Positions 27,370-36,420 are shown, numbered from the stretch's first letter. The stretch is DNA of 64,000 nt from Gemmatimonadaceae bacterium (GCA_019637445.1 JAHBVS010000001.1:248001-312000), one strand, 5' to 3'. Notes: generated by a model from the letters alone, not told the origin. Translations and numbers: made by a program.

Positions 27370-29961
27370 TCACGCCGCGCTGCGCTCTCCGGCAATCCGG
27401 TCCAGATCCTCGAGGCCAACCAGGACATCACGCGGCTTGGACCCATCCGGCGGTCCCAGTACCCCGGCCAGGTGCAGCTGGTCGATGATCCGCGCCGCCC
27501 GCCCGTACCCGATCTTGAGCCGGCGCTGCAGCAACGACGTCGACCCACCCTGGTGCTGGATGCACACCTCGGCCGCCTCGCGGAACAGCTTGTCGCGGTC
27601 GCCAATCTCCTCGGCGCTCTCCTCCCCGCCCCCAGCCTCCGCAGCCTCCAGCGCCTTCACGCGCTCGAGGATGTCCCCCTCGCTGGCGAACTCGTCCGTC
27701 GCAATCAGCCCCTCGGCTTCCATCGCCTGCTTGCGGGCTTCCTTGCGGTCCGTGTACCAGCCCATCAGGCGCTCCGTGTCCTCGTTCGACAGGAACGCAC
27801 CCTGCAGCCGGTTCGGTTCACTCTTGCCCGGCGGGATGAACAGCATGTCGCCGTTGCCGAGCAGGGACTCGGCACCCATGCCGTCGATGATCGTGCGGCT
27901 GTCGATCTGCGAGGCCACCCGGAACGCGATGCGGCTCGGGAAGTTCGCCTTGATCAGGCCCGTGATGACGTTCACCGACGGCCGCTGCGTCGCCAGGATC
28001 AGGTGGATGCCGATCGCGCGCGCCTTCTGCGCCAGCATCGCCAGTGGCGTCTCGACCTCGGCGGCCACCGTCATCATCAGGTCCGCCAGCTCGTCGATCA
28101 CCACCACGATGTACGGCAACACGCCGCCCGTGTACGTGCGGTCCTCGAAGCCTACGTTCGGGTCCTTCGGCTTCTTGAGCTCGGCCCCGTCACGCACCTT
28201 CGTGTTGAAGTCCTGGATGTTGCGCGCGCCATTCTCCGCCAGCAGCGCGTAGCGATCCTGCATCTCCAGCACCGCCCACTTGAGCACGGAGGCAGCGTCG
28301 CGGTTGTCCGTCACCACCTTGTGCCGCAGGTGCGGCAGCACGTTGTAGACCGAGAGCTCGACCATCTTCGGGTCCACCATCAGGAAGCGCAGCGTCTTCG
28401 GCGTGTGCCGGTAGATCAACGACGTGATGATGGTGTTCACGCAGACCGACTTGCCCGAGCCCGTCGCGCCGGCGATCAGCAGGTGCGGCATCTTCGCCAG
28501 GTCGGCGATGACCGGCTTGCCCTCAAGGTCGCGGCCCAGGCCGATGGGCAGCGCCATCGGCTTGTTCTGGTACTCGCGGCTTTCGATCATGTCGCGGAAG
28601 GCCACCATCTCCGGCGAGGGGTTGGGCACCTCGATGCCCACCGCGCCCTTGCCCGGGATCGGCGCCACCACGCGGATGCTCGGCGCGCGCATCGCCAGCG
28701 CCAGGTCGTTCGAGAGATTCGCGAACTGGCGCACCTTCACGCCCGGCGCGGGCTCGATCTCGAACTGCGTCACCGTCGGCCCGCTGGTGCGGCCACTCAG
28801 CGTGCCGTCGACCTTGAAGGTCTTCAGTGACTCGATGAGCTTGGCGCCCATCGCGTCCAGTTGCGCGCGATTGGCTTCCTCGTTTGTCGGCGGGGCCGGC
28901 GTGAGGAGGTCGGGGGCTGGGAGGGCGTGCTCTTCTTCCTTGGACGAAGAACGGAGAACAGAGGACGGAGGCTGGTGGCCTTCGTCGTCCGGCTCGGCCT
29001 TCTCCTTCTTTCCCTTCTTTCCCTTTCCCTTCAGGGCGAGCTGCGGGTTCTCCGGCGTCTCGTCCACCAGCGTGATGAACGGCGCCTTGTCGCCAGCACT
29101 GCTGTCGCTTTCGTCCTCCGTCCTCCGTCGTTCGTCCTTCTTCGCGGCCAGCCCCATCAGCGAGTAGTCCGCCGAGGGCATCTCGTCCGCGTCGGGCTCC
29201 AACTCCTCGGCCTTGGTGACCGTGTCGCCCGCGGCGGCAACCTTCGGCGCGCGTCGCCCGATGTTGAGCAGCGCCCGCACCGGATTCCAGCCGAGCGTGA
29301 CGGCGGCCAGCGCCGAGAAGGCGATGGCGATGGCGATCCAGGCGCCGGCGGTGCCGAGCACGCTCTGGATGTAGAAGGCGGCAAAGGAACCCCAGAGGCC
29401 GGCGAGCACGTCGGGCGTGCCGGCCGGGATGGTGCCGAGCCGCGCGAGGCCGGCGGCCACGGGGATGACACCCGCCAGGCCGATGGTGAACACGAGGAAG
29501 CGTTGGTCATCGCTCTGCTCGAGGCGGCCGAGCAGGCGCAGGCCGTGGACCGCCGGGATTAGCGGCACCACCGCGGCAGCGATCGCGCCGACGAGCCCCA
29601 GCACGGACCAGCGGATGCAGCCGCCCACGGGTCCGAACGCTCCACCGGCAGCCGCACAGGACTCGGTGTAGTCGGGCGTGCGGCCGAAGACCAAGGCCCC
29701 GGCGATGAACAACGCGCCGAGCAGGAGGGCGATGCCGGAGGTCTCGCGCAGCACGAAGCGCTTGCGGGCGTCGCGGGCGATGGCCTGTTGCTCGTGCTCG
29801 GCCTCGTTTGCGATGCCCTTGGCGCCCTTTGTCGGGGTCGGCTCCTCGGCGGCCTTACGGATACGGGACCGCCGCGGCTGGGGGGCCAGCGGGGAGTCGG
29901 CAGGGGGGAGGTCTTCGAGGGCCGGCTTTCGGGGCATTCGTCTCGAGGGGTCGGGGGACAA
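27370..29961 (-). CDS. ftsK: DNA translocase FtsK/SpoIIIE
   Basis: 863 residues. A basic N-terminus is followed by four membrane helices (about 70-235), a charged linker (about 240-345), the alpha/beta core (GTLSGRTSGPTVTQFEIEPA), the motor with Walker A GATGSGKSVCVN and Walker B VVVIDELADL, and a C-terminal winged-helix gamma domain (AEVCIQHQGGSTSLLQRRLKIGY) that reads KOPS-like sites. It pumps DNA at the division septum. The linker is interrupted by an inverted pair of 29-nt repeats. ATG 29937 is an alternative start. Confidence 0.95.
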   Translation of the reverse strand: MSPDPSRRMPRKPALEDLPPADSPLAPQPRRSRIRKAAEEPTPTKGAKGIANEAEHEQQAIARDARKRFVLRETSGIALLLGALFIAGALVFGRTPDYTESCAAAGGAFGPVGGCIRWSVLGLVGAIAAAVVPLIPAVHGLRLLGRLEQSDDQRFLVFTIGLAGVIPVAAGLARLGTIPAGTPDVLAGLWGSFAAFYIQSVLGTAGAWIAIAIAFSALAAVTLGWNPVRALLNIGRRAPKVAAAGDTVTKAEELEPDADEMPSADYSLMGLAAKKDERRRTEDESDSSAGDKAPFITLVDETPENPQLALKGKGKKGKKEKAEPDDEGHQPPSSVLRSSSKEEEHALPAPDLLTPAPPTNEEANRAQLDAMGAKLIESLKTFKVDGTLSGRTSGPTVTQFEIEPAPGVKVRQFANLSNDLALAMRAPSIRVVAPIPGKGAVGIEVPNPSPEMVAFRDMIESREYQNKPMALPIGLGRDLEGKPVIADLAKMPHLLIAGATGSGKSVCVNTIITSLIYRHTPKTLRFLMVDPKMVELSVYNVLPHLRHKVVTDNRDAASVLKWAVLEMQDRYALLAENGARNIQDFNTKVRDGAELKKPKDPNVGFEDRTYTGGVLPYIVVVIDELADLMMTVAAEVETPLAMLAQKARAIGIHLILATQRPSVNVITGLIKANFPSRIAFRVASQIDSRTIIDGMGAESLLGNGDMLFIPPGKSEPNRLQGAFLSNEDTERLMGWYTDRKEARKQAMEAEGLIATDEFASEGDILERVKALEAAEAGGGEESAEEIGDRDKLFREAAEVCIQHQGGSTSLLQRRLKIGYGRAARIIDQLHLAGVLGPPDGSKPRDVLVGLEDLDRIAGERSAA
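28942..29137. repeat. Inverted pair of 29-nt repeats inside ftsK
   Basis: A copy of GGACGAAGAACGGAGAACAG... at 28942-28970 and a reverse-oriented copy at 29109-29137 (built of GGACGAACGA, CGGAGGACG and GAGGACGAA) match each other at 23 of 29 positions. Both stay in frame and encode the charged linker (SSVLRSSSKEE and KKDERRRTEDESDSS). A third copy, 26 of 29 identical to the second, is at 35813-35841. Confidence 0.7.
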
Positions 29962-30004
29962 CTATGAGACGATTCGGGAGCCTTTCGGGAAACGTCCCGG
30001 AAGG

Positions 30005-30140
30005 CGATGCGGGATGCGAACTACGATGCGGGCCAACGGCGCAGAGGGCAGCGGGAACGGAATGCGGGATGATGCGGGGCTCGGGACCTGATGCGGGAGA
30101 GGATGCGGGGGTGGATGCGGGGCGGATGCGGGATGCGGGA
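30005..30140. repeat. Degenerate array of nine ATGCGGG units
   Basis: ATGCGGG occurs at 30007, 30026, 30062, 30072, 30091, 30103, 30114, 30126 and 30133, with irregular spacers of 0-29 bases. Located between ftsK and the nested hairpin. The spacing is too short and irregular for CRISPR. The same heptamer appears in and around the hairpin at 42.86-42.95 kb. Confidence 0.7.
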
Positions 30141-30148
30141 TACGGGGA

Positions 30149-30271
30149 GGGGGTGGCTCCCAACCCCCGAGCGAAGGGCCCTACTGCCGTAGCAAGAGAC
30201 TCATCGCAACGCGATGAGGCTCGCAGCGTGTAAGGCAGAGGGCCCGCAGCCGGGGGTTGGAAGCCACCCCC
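30149..30271. repeat. Nested inverted-repeat element downstream of accC
   Basis: Outer arms 30149-30168 and 30252-30271 are 20 bp with one mismatch (GGGGGTGGCTCCCAACCCCC and its complement). Inside are AGGGCCC copies (30175-30181 and 30239-30245) and a perfect central hairpin CTCATCGC-AAC-GCGATGAG (30200-30218). With the ATGCGGG array it fills the 374-base gap between accC and ftsK. It may terminate the acc transcript, or be a retained palindromic element. The remaining 64 bases to the accC stop show nothing recognisable. Confidence 0.75.
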
Positions 30272-30335
30272 GTCCGCGGGCCCAATCTCAAACCAGCCCA
30301 ATCTCAATCAGAACACTCCAAGACCAGCAGGACAC

Positions 30336-31685
30336 TCAGGAAAAGAGGTCCGCCCCTTCCTGCTCCAGAAACTTCGTGTGCACATCGCCTTCCACGAACT
30401 TCGGATGATTCATCAACGTGCCAAGGAACGGAATCGTCGTCGTCACGCCCTCGACCACGAAGGTCTCCAACGCAAGCTTCATCTTGGCAATCGCCTCGGG
30501 CCGATCGCGCCCGTGCACGATCAACTTGGCGATCATCGAGTCGTAGAACGGCGGCACCGTGTAGCCCGCATATGTGTGCGTATCCACGCGCACGCCGTTC
30601 CCGCCCGGCATGTGGAACACCTCCACCTTGCCCGGGCTCGGCTGGAAGTTACGCTTCGGGTCCTCGGCGTTCACGCGGCACTCGATCACGTGCCCGTTCA
30701 GCGTCGGCGTGCCGCGCACCGAGAGCGGCAGGCCCGCGGCCACGCGGATCTGTTCCTTCACGAGGTCCACGCCCGTGAGCATCTCCGTCACCGGATGCTC
30801 CACCTGGATGCGCGTGTTCATCTCCATGAAGTAGTACGAGCCGTCCTCGTCGAGCAGCATCTCGATCGTGCCGGCACCGACGTAGTCGATCGCCTTGGCA
30901 CCCTTGACCGCCGCCGAGCCCATCTTGGCGCGGAGTTCGGTGGTCATCACCGGGCAGGGGGCCTCTTCCACCAGCTTTTGGTGGCGGCGCTGCACCGAAC
31001 AGTCGCGCTCGCCGAGGTGGATCACGTTGCCGTGCTTGTCACCGAAGATCTGGAACTCGACGTGGCGCGGGCGCGTGAGATACTTCTCGACGTACACGCT
31101 GCCGTTGCCGAAGGCGGAGAGGGCCTCTGAGCGGGCGAGCTGGAACGAGCGCGCGAAGTCGTCTGAGTCCTTCGCCACGCGCATACCCTTCCCGCCCCCG
31201 CCGGCGGCGGCCTTGATGATCACCGGGAAGCCCATCTTCTCGGCGATGGCCAATGCCTCGTCGACGTCCTCCACCGGGCCCGGTGAGCCGGGCACCACCG
31301 GCACGTCATTGGCGATCATCGCCGCACGGGCCGCGGCCTTGTCGCCCATCGTGCGGATCTGCTGCGGCGTCGGCCCGATGAACGCGATGCCGCTGGCCGC
31401 GCAGGTCTCGGCGAACTCGGCGTTCTCGGCGAGGAAGCCGTAGCCCGGATGGATGGCGTCGGCGCCGGTGATCTCGGCGGCGGCAATCAGGCGCGGGATC
31501 TTGAGATACGACTCGCGCGCCGGCGCGGGGCCGATGCAGACGTCGTCATCGGCGAAGCGCACGTGCAGCGACTCGCGGTCGGCCTCGGAGTACACCGCGA
31601 CCGTCTCCACGCCCAGCTCACGGCAGGCGCGGATGATGCGCAGGGCAATCTCGCCCCGGTTGGCAATCAGGACGCGCTTGAACAC
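30336..31685 (-). CDS. accC: Acetyl-CoA carboxylase, biotin carboxylase subunit
   Basis: 449 residues, the normal length. [44 protein letters not shown] (ATP-grasp glycine loop), [17 protein letters not shown], and [14 protein letters not shown] (catalytic/metal region) are diagnostic. It carboxylates the biotin of AccB with ATP and bicarbonate, the first half of malonyl-CoA synthesis. The start abuts the pilT stop directly. Carboxyltransferase genes accA/accD are not in the window. Confidence 0.97.
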   Translation of the reverse strand: MFKRVLIANRGEIALRIIRACRELGVETVAVYSEADRESLHVRFADDDVCIGPAPARESYLKIPRLIAAAEITGADAIHPGYGFLAENAEFAETCAASGIAFIGPTPQQIRTMGDKAAARAAMIANDVPVVPGSPGPVEDVDEALAIAEKMGFPVIIKAAAGGGGKGMRVAKDSDDFARSFQLARSEALSAFGNGSVYVEKYLTRPRHVEFQIFGDKHGNVIHLGERDCSVQRRHQKLVEEAPCPVMTTELRAKMGSAAVKGAKAIDYVGAGTIEMLLDEDGSYYFMEMNTRIQVEHPVTEMLTGVDLVKEQIRVAAGLPLSVRGTPTLNGHVIECRVNAEDPKRNFQPSPGKVEVFHMPGGNGVRVDTHTYAGYTVPPFYDSMIAKLIVHGRDRPEAIAKMKLALETFVVEGVTTTIPFLGTLMNHPKFVEGDVHTKFLEQEGADLFS

Positions 31686-32873
31686 TTAGGTGGCGTCCTG
31701 CTGCAGGGAGTTCCAGTCGCCGCCGTCGGAGGTGCCGGCCACGCCCTGCACCTTGAGCGCGAACTCGGAGGGACTCGTCGAGGCGAACATCGCCGCCTCG
31801 TAGGAGATGACGCCCTTCTGGTACCAGTTCATCAGGGATTGGTCGAACGACTGCATCCCGTACTGCACCGTGCCCTCACGGATCAGGTCGGGGATGTTGA
31901 GCGCCTTGCTCGCGTCGCGGATGTTGTCGGCGACGGCCGCGGAGTTCACGAGGACCTCGCAGGCCGGGATACGGCCCGGGCGGTCGGCGCGCGGCACGAG
32001 GCGCAGCGAGACCACCGCCTGCAGGGCCGTCGAGAGCTGGAAGCGGATGTCCGCCTGCTCGTTGGGCGGATAGAACGACAGCACGCGGTTGATCGTCTGC
32101 GCCGCGTCCATCGTGTGCAGCGTGGAGAACACCATGTGGCCCGTGTCCGCGGCCTTGAGCGCGATCTCCAGCGTCTCGATGTCGCGGATCTCACCGATCA
32201 TGATGATGTCCGGGTCCTGACGCAGCACGCGACGCAGCGCCTGCGAGAACGACGTCGTGTCCGTCCCCACCTCGCGCTGGTTGATGTGGCAGTTGATGTC
32301 GCGGTGCAGGAACTCGATCGGGTCCTCGATCGAGATGATGTTCGCGTGCCGGTTCTCGTTGACGTAGTGGATCATCGAGGCCAGCGCCGTCGACTTGCCG
32401 GAGCCCGTGATGCCGGTGACCAGCACGAGGCCGCGCGGCTTGAGCGCGATCTCCTTGAGCTTGGTCGGCAGGTTGAGCTCTTCCATGGTCATCGCCTGGA
32501 AGGCGATGGCGCGGAAGGCGTAGGCCAGCGAGCCGCGCTGTTGGTACACGTTCACGCGGAAGCGGCCGATGCCCGGCACGCCGATGGCGAAGTCGGCGTC
32601 CTTGGATTCGTCGAACTCACGCCGCTGCTTGGGCGGGATGATCTGCTCGCCGATGGAGCGCAGGTCCTCCGGCTTGAGCGCCGGCAGTTCCATCGGCACG
32701 AGTTCGCCGTTCAGGCGCATGGTGGGCGGCCGACCGATCTTGAGGTGCAGGTCGGAGCCGCCGCCCTGCACCATGTTCTGCAGCACGGCCTTAAAGTTGT
32801 ACGGCGGTGCCGCAGGCGCAGCGGCCTTGGGGGCCGCCGCAGCTGCCGCCGGGGCCGCCTTCGGCTCAGCCAT
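31686..32873 (-). CDS. pilT: PilT-type twitching motility ATPase
   Basis: 395 residues. Residues 1-24 are an Ala/Pro/Lys tail not usual for PilT; then the N-terminal domain (GSDLHLKIGRPPTMRLNGEL) and the core with Walker A GITGSGKST, Asp box (IISIEDPIEFLH), Walker B IGEIRDIET and His box (FSTLHTMDAAQTINR), ending in a PilT-like IPDLIREGTVQYGMQSFDQS. PilT is the hexameric retraction motor of type IV pili. No pilus gene is nearby; it lies between accB (8-base start overlap) and accC (0-base gap). Confidence 0.92.
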   Translation of the reverse strand: MAEPKAAPAAAAAAPKAAAPAAPPYNFKAVLQNMVQGGGSDLHLKIGRPPTMRLNGELVPMELPALKPEDLRSIGEQIIPPKQRREFDESKDADFAIGVPGIGRFRVNVYQQRGSLAYAFRAIAFQAMTMEELNLPTKLKEIALKPRGLVLVTGITGSGKSTALASMIHYVNENRHANIISIEDPIEFLHRDINCHINQREVGTDTTSFSQALRRVLRQDPDIIMIGEIRDIETLEIALKAADTGHMVFSTLHTMDAAQTINRVLSFYPPNEQADIRFQLSTALQAVVSLRLVPRADRPGRIPACEVLVNSAAVADNIRDASKALNIPDLIREGTVQYGMQSFDQSLMNWYQKGVISYEAAMFASTSPSEFALKVQGVAGTSDGGDWNSLQQDAT

Positions 32874-33357
32874 TGGGGTCCACGCGGAACAGCACCTGGC
32901 CGAACTCCACCGGATGTGCGTCCGAGGCCAGCACCTCGACGATCTTGCCCGAGACCTCGGACTCGATCTCGTTCATGATCTTCATCGCCTCGATGATGCA
33001 GAGCACCTGGCCCTTCTTCACCGACTGGCCCACGCTCACATAGGCCTTGGCGCCGGGCTCGGGCGCGCCGTAGAACGTGCCCACCATCGGCGACTTCACG
33101 TCCACGGTGTTGCTCGCGGCGGCCGGGGCAGCCGCCGCGGGTGCGGCCGCTGCCGGCGCGGCCGGAGCGGCAGCGGGCGCCGCGGCCATCGCCGGGGCGG
33201 GCGCCGCCATCGGCGCGGCCACCTGCATCGTGCCGCGCGCCACCGGCGTCTTGTTGAGCCGGATGCGCATGCCCTTGTCCGACGAGATCTCCAGCGAGTC
33301 CACGGTGGACTCGTCGAGCATCTCCAGCAGCTTCTTCACGTAGCGAAGGTCAATCAT
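32866..33357 (-). CDS. accB: Acetyl-CoA carboxylase biotin carboxyl carrier protein
   Basis: 163 residues. The N-terminal helix pair (LRYVKKLLEMLDESTVDSLE) leads to a 36-residue Ala/Pro linker (47-82) and the biotinyl domain with MVGTFYGAPEPGAK and the biotinylation motif EAMKIMNE, Lys126 being the modified residue. It carries carboxybiotin between AccC and the carboxyltransferase. The last eight bases overlap the pilT start. It follows an M24 peptidase by 37 bases, similar to the Bacillus peptidase-efp-accB-accC neighbourhood but without efp. Confidence 0.95.
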   Translation of the reverse strand: MIDLRYVKKLLEMLDESTVDSLEISSDKGMRIRLNKTPVARGTMQVAAPMAAPAPAMAAAPAAAPAAPAAAAPAAAAPAAASNTVDVKSPMVGTFYGAPEPGAKAYVSVGQSVKKGQVLCIIEAMKIMNEIESEVSGKIVEVLASDAHPVEFGQVLFRVDPNG

Positions 33358-33394
33358 CTATGGCGATGTAAGTGGTGAACCGGCGGTCCAACCG

Positions 33395-34492
33395 TCAGCC
33401 CAACTGGATCAGCGCGCGCTCGAACGACGTCAGCAGCTCCGGACCCTCGGTCGTGAGCACCACGTCATCCTCGATGCGGACGCCTCCCCAACCTTCCAGG
33501 TAGATCCCAGGTTCGATGGTCACCACCGCACCCGGCGGCAGCGGGGACTCCGCCGACTTGGCCAATCGTGGCGCCTCGTGGATCTCCAAGCCGATCCCGT
33601 GCCCCAGCGAGTGGCCAAACGCGTCCCCGTAACCGCGGCGGTCAATGTACTGCCGAGCGAGCGCATCGGCATCCCGTCCGCGCATTCCGGCCCGAACACC
33701 GGCCGAAGCGCTCCCGTTGGCTTCCCGAACCACGTCGTGAACTTCCTGCTGGCGACCATCGGCGGCCCGCCCCACCACGAAGGTGCGCGTGATGTCCGAG
33801 CAGTAGCCCGCGCTGATGGCACCAAAATCGAAGAGCAACAGCTCGCCCTTCTTGATCACGGCCGCGCTGGCCCGCGCGTGTGGCAGCGCCGAGCGGGCGC
33901 CGCTGGCGATGATGGTCTCGAAGGGAAAGCCCTCGCTCCCCGCGTTCCGCAGTTCGTGCTCGAGAATGCCCGCGACGGCGAGCTCCGTCATCCCGCTGCG
34001 CACCTGCGGCAGCGTGGCCCCCAGGGCCTGCTCGGCGATGGCCACGGCGTCACGGATGTGGGCGATCTCGCCCTGGTCCTTCGACTCGCGCAGGATCTCG
34101 ACGAGGTTGAGCGCGGGACGCCAACGCCAGCGCGTGGCCGCGGAGCCCTCACCGACCAATCGCGCGGCATCCTGGTGCGTGAGGTGCGCGCTCTCGAAGG
34201 CCACGACCTCGACGCCGGCCATCGCCTGCATCTCGGTCCAGCAGCGCGTCCACAGCGAGCTCGACTCAATCACCACGCGCACGGCCTCGGACACCTCGTG
34301 CTTCACCTGTGCGGCGTAACGGAAATCCGTCAGCAGCAGCGCATCCGTGTGCGTGACGACCACCAGCCCATTGGAGCCGCTGAAGCCCGTCAGGTAGCGG
34401 ACGTTTGGCAGCGCCGAGACGAGCATGGCATCGAGTTCACTGGCCGCGAGCGAGGCGCGGAGCCGCTCCAGGCGGCCGGCGTGTGCGCTCAC
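33395..34492 (-). CDS. Xaa-Pro aminopeptidase / M24B family metallopeptidase
   Basis: 365 residues. Creatinase-type N-terminal domain (LDAMLVSALPNVRYLTGFSGSNG) then a pita-bread catalytic domain with the metal ligands visible: LLFDFGAISAGYCSDITRTF (two Asp), GHSLGHGIGLEIHE (His), VTIEPGIY (Glu) and GGVRIEDDV (Glu). It would remove an N-terminal residue before proline or act as a prolidase. Start is GTG at 34492 in a GTGA overlap with hflX. Confidence 0.9.
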   Translation of the reverse strand: MSAHAGRLERLRASLAASELDAMLVSALPNVRYLTGFSGSNGLVVVTHTDALLLTDFRYAAQVKHEVSEAVRVVIESSSLWTRCWTEMQAMAGVEVVAFESAHLTHQDAARLVGEGSAATRWRWRPALNLVEILRESKDQGEIAHIRDAVAIAEQALGATLPQVRSGMTELAVAGILEHELRNAGSEGFPFETIIASGARSALPHARASAAVIKKGELLLFDFGAISAGYCSDITRTFVVGRAADGRQQEVHDVVREANGSASAGVRAGMRGRDADALARQYIDRRGYGDAFGHSLGHGIGLEIHEAPRLAKSAESPLPPGAVVTIEPGIYLEGWGGVRIEDDVVLTTEGPELLTSFERALIQLG

Positions 34493-35769
34493 GGGGCGGA
34501 GGGGGCGCGCTGGGCCCCGTCGCGCTCGAGGCGCGCCAGCGCGCCAGGTTCGAAGCGGCCGCGTACGCGCATCACGCCAGCGTCGGCGTCGGCGACTGCG
34601 GTCACGGCGTCGCCGAGGCGATGCGCGTCGGCGAGCAGCTTGCCCTGGGTCATGGGGATGGCGAGCTCAACTTCCGGGCGGCGGTCGCGCAGCGCCTCGC
34701 GCAGCAGATCGCGCATCGGTTCGAGGCCCGACGCCGAACCCGATTCCTCCTCGCGCGCCGAGACGAAGATCGAGCCCGGCGCCAGATTCTCGATGCGCTC
34801 GCGCAGCGCCTGCCGCTGCTCCTCCGGCAGCGCATCCATCTTGTTGAACACGTACCGCATCGGCGTCTCGGCCACGCCCAGGTCGGCCAGCACATCGTCC
34901 ACGACGAGTCGCTGTTCCTCCCACGAGGGATGGCTCGCGTCGATTACGTGCAGCAGCAGGTCGGCCTCGCGCACTTCTTCCAGGGTGGCGCGAAAGCTCG
35001 CCACGAGATGGTGGGGCAGCTTGCGGATGAACCCGACCGTGTCCGTGAGCAGCACGGACTCGTGGTCGTCGAGTACGACCTCGCGCGTGAGCGGATCCAG
35101 CGTGGCGAAGAGTCGGTCCTCGACGAAGACCTCCCCCGCGCGGCTGATTGCGCGCAGGATCGAGCTCTTGCCCGCATTCGTGTAGCCCACGAGTGCGGCG
35201 CGGAAGCTGCCCACGCGACCCGCGCGCTGCACCTCGCGTGCCTTGGCCACGTCGGCGAGCCGTTCCTTGAGCAGGCGAATGCGATGGCCAACGAGTCGCC
35301 GGTCGGTCTCCAGCTGCGTCTCACCTGGACCACGCACGCCGATGCCGCCGCGGAACTTCTCCAGGTGCGTCCACATCCGGATGAGCCGCGGCAGCGAGTA
35401 CTCGAGCTGCGCCAGCTCCACCTGCATCCGCGCCTCCGCCGAACGCGCGCGCACGGCGAAGATGTCGAGGATGAGCTCGGCGCGGTCGATCACCCGCTTG
35501 CCCAACTCGCCCTCGAGATTCTTGCCCTGGGCCGGCGATAGCTCGTCGTCGAAGATGACCAGCGTCGCTTCCTTCTCGCCAATGAGCGTCTTCAGTTCCT
35601 CGACCTTGCCGCGGCCGATGTACGTGGCCGGATCCGGGCGGTCGAGCTGCTGCGTGAGCACGCCGACAACCACGGCGCCCGCGGTGTCCGTGAGCCTCGC
35701 GAGTTCCTCGAGGTGCTCGTTGACGTGGTGCCGCGCATTGGACCGCTTCACGGGCGCACCGACGAGCAC
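34489..35769 (-). CDS. hflX: Ribosome-associated GTPase HflX
   Basis: 426 residues from a GTG at 35769 with AGGA seven bases upstream, giving the E. coli length. N-terminal domain LEELARLTDTAGAVVVGVLTQ and PATYIGRGKVEELKTLI; the G domain has GYTNAGKSSIL (G1), DRLFATLDP (G2), LTDTVGFIRKLP (G3) and NKMDALPEE (G4). HflX rescues stalled or heat-damaged ribosomes by splitting them. A much longer open frame extends upstream but only as a shadow of the lipoprotein gene, beyond a terminator. Confidence 0.93.
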   Translation of the reverse strand: MLVGAPVKRSNARHHVNEHLEELARLTDTAGAVVVGVLTQQLDRPDPATYIGRGKVEELKTLIGEKEATLVIFDDELSPAQGKNLEGELGKRVIDRAELILDIFAVRARSAEARMQVELAQLEYSLPRLIRMWTHLEKFRGGIGVRGPGETQLETDRRLVGHRIRLLKERLADVAKAREVQRAGRVGSFRAALVGYTNAGKSSILRAISRAGEVFVEDRLFATLDPLTREVVLDDHESVLLTDTVGFIRKLPHHLVASFRATLEEVREADLLLHVIDASHPSWEEQRLVVDDVLADLGVAETPMRYVFNKMDALPEEQRQALRERIENLAPGSIFVSAREEESGSASGLEPMRDLLREALRDRRPEVELAIPMTQGKLLADAHRLGDAVTAVADADAGVMRVRGRFEPGALARLERDGAQRAPSAP

Positions 35770-35812
35770 GGCGCGTTCCTGGGGCGGTTGGAGGTCGATG
35801 AGGTCGCGGATA

Positions 35813-35841
35813 GGACGAAGGTCGGAGGACGCAGGACGAAA
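35813..35841. repeat. 29-nt GGACGAAG repeat upstream of hflX
   Basis: Sequence GGACGAAGGTCGGAGGAC followed by GCAGGACGAAA. It matches the second ftsK-internal copy at 26 of 29 positions. It lies between the lipoprotein terminator and the hflX start. Confidence 0.65.
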
Positions 35842-35844
35842 GCA

Positions 35845-35875
35845 AAGGGCCAACTGCGCGAGGCGGTTGGCCCTT
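35845..35875 (-). terminator. Intrinsic terminator after the LEA-type lipoprotein gene
   Basis: Perfect 10-bp stem AAGGGCCAAC / GTTGGCCCTT with an 11-base loop; read on the minus strand it is followed by TGCTTT. It is 46 bases past the lipoprotein stop and about 75 bases before hflX, so it separates the two units. Confidence 0.65.
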
Positions 35876-35921
35876 GAATCTAACGTTGGCTCTGGTGGTA
35901 CAGCGGGGAACGGCCGCTCCC

Positions 35922-36383
35922 TCAGGGCATCCCTTCCACCCTCCCCCTCCCCGAGTACGGCCGCGTCACGCTGCCAAACGGCGTCACCAGCGTGAACTGC
36001 CCGATGACGCGGTAGTCGAGCGCGCCCTTCTTCGTGTACTCGCGCATCGCGATGTTGAGCTCGTTGAAGCCGAAGTTCACGGGGACGACGAGCGTCGCGA
36101 CGCCGCGCTCCTCCAATGTCACGAGGCGATCGATCTCGCCGGTCACGACCCGCGTGGTGTCCACGAAGAACTCGTAGGTGATCTTGCGCGCGTCGATCCG
36201 ATACTCGTTCGGATTCTGGATGTCGAGCGTGACGTCGAGCGTGCCGCCCGCAAGGCCGATATTGCGGACCTTCACATCGCGCACCTCGACCGTCGGCGCG
36301 GTGAAGGCCTGGCGCGCCAGCGTGGCGCAGCCAGCGGTCATCAACAGTGCCGCGCTCAGGGCGGCGATGGTCTTCGTGCGCAT
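35922..36383 (-). CDS. LEA type 2 (WHy-domain) lipoprotein
   Basis: 153 residues from ATG 36383. Signal peptide with lipobox MTAGC (Cys19), then a single LEA2/WHy-type beta domain: VRNIGLAGGTLDVTLDIQNP, with the N-P-N-E motif and VPVNFGFNEL. Bacterial proteins of this type are small envelope lipoproteins linked to desiccation or stress; the function here is unproven. The downstream terminator suggests it is transcribed alone or at the end of the rarA unit. Confidence 0.75.
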   Translation of the reverse strand: MRTKTIAALSAALLMTAGCATLARQAFTAPTVEVRDVKVRNIGLAGGTLDVTLDIQNPNEYRIDARKITYEFFVDTTRVVTGEIDRLVTLEERGVATLVVPVNFGFNELNIAMREYTKKGALDYRVIGQFTLVTPFGSVTRPYSGRGRVEGMP

Positions 36384-36420
36384 TGGATGCTTTCGCTGGT
36401 TGGTGAGTTTCTTGTCTTTG

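Noticed and set aside
30005-30140. CRISPR array
   Set aside because: Repeat units are seven bases with irregular 0-29 base gaps, no spacers of uniform size and no cas gene.
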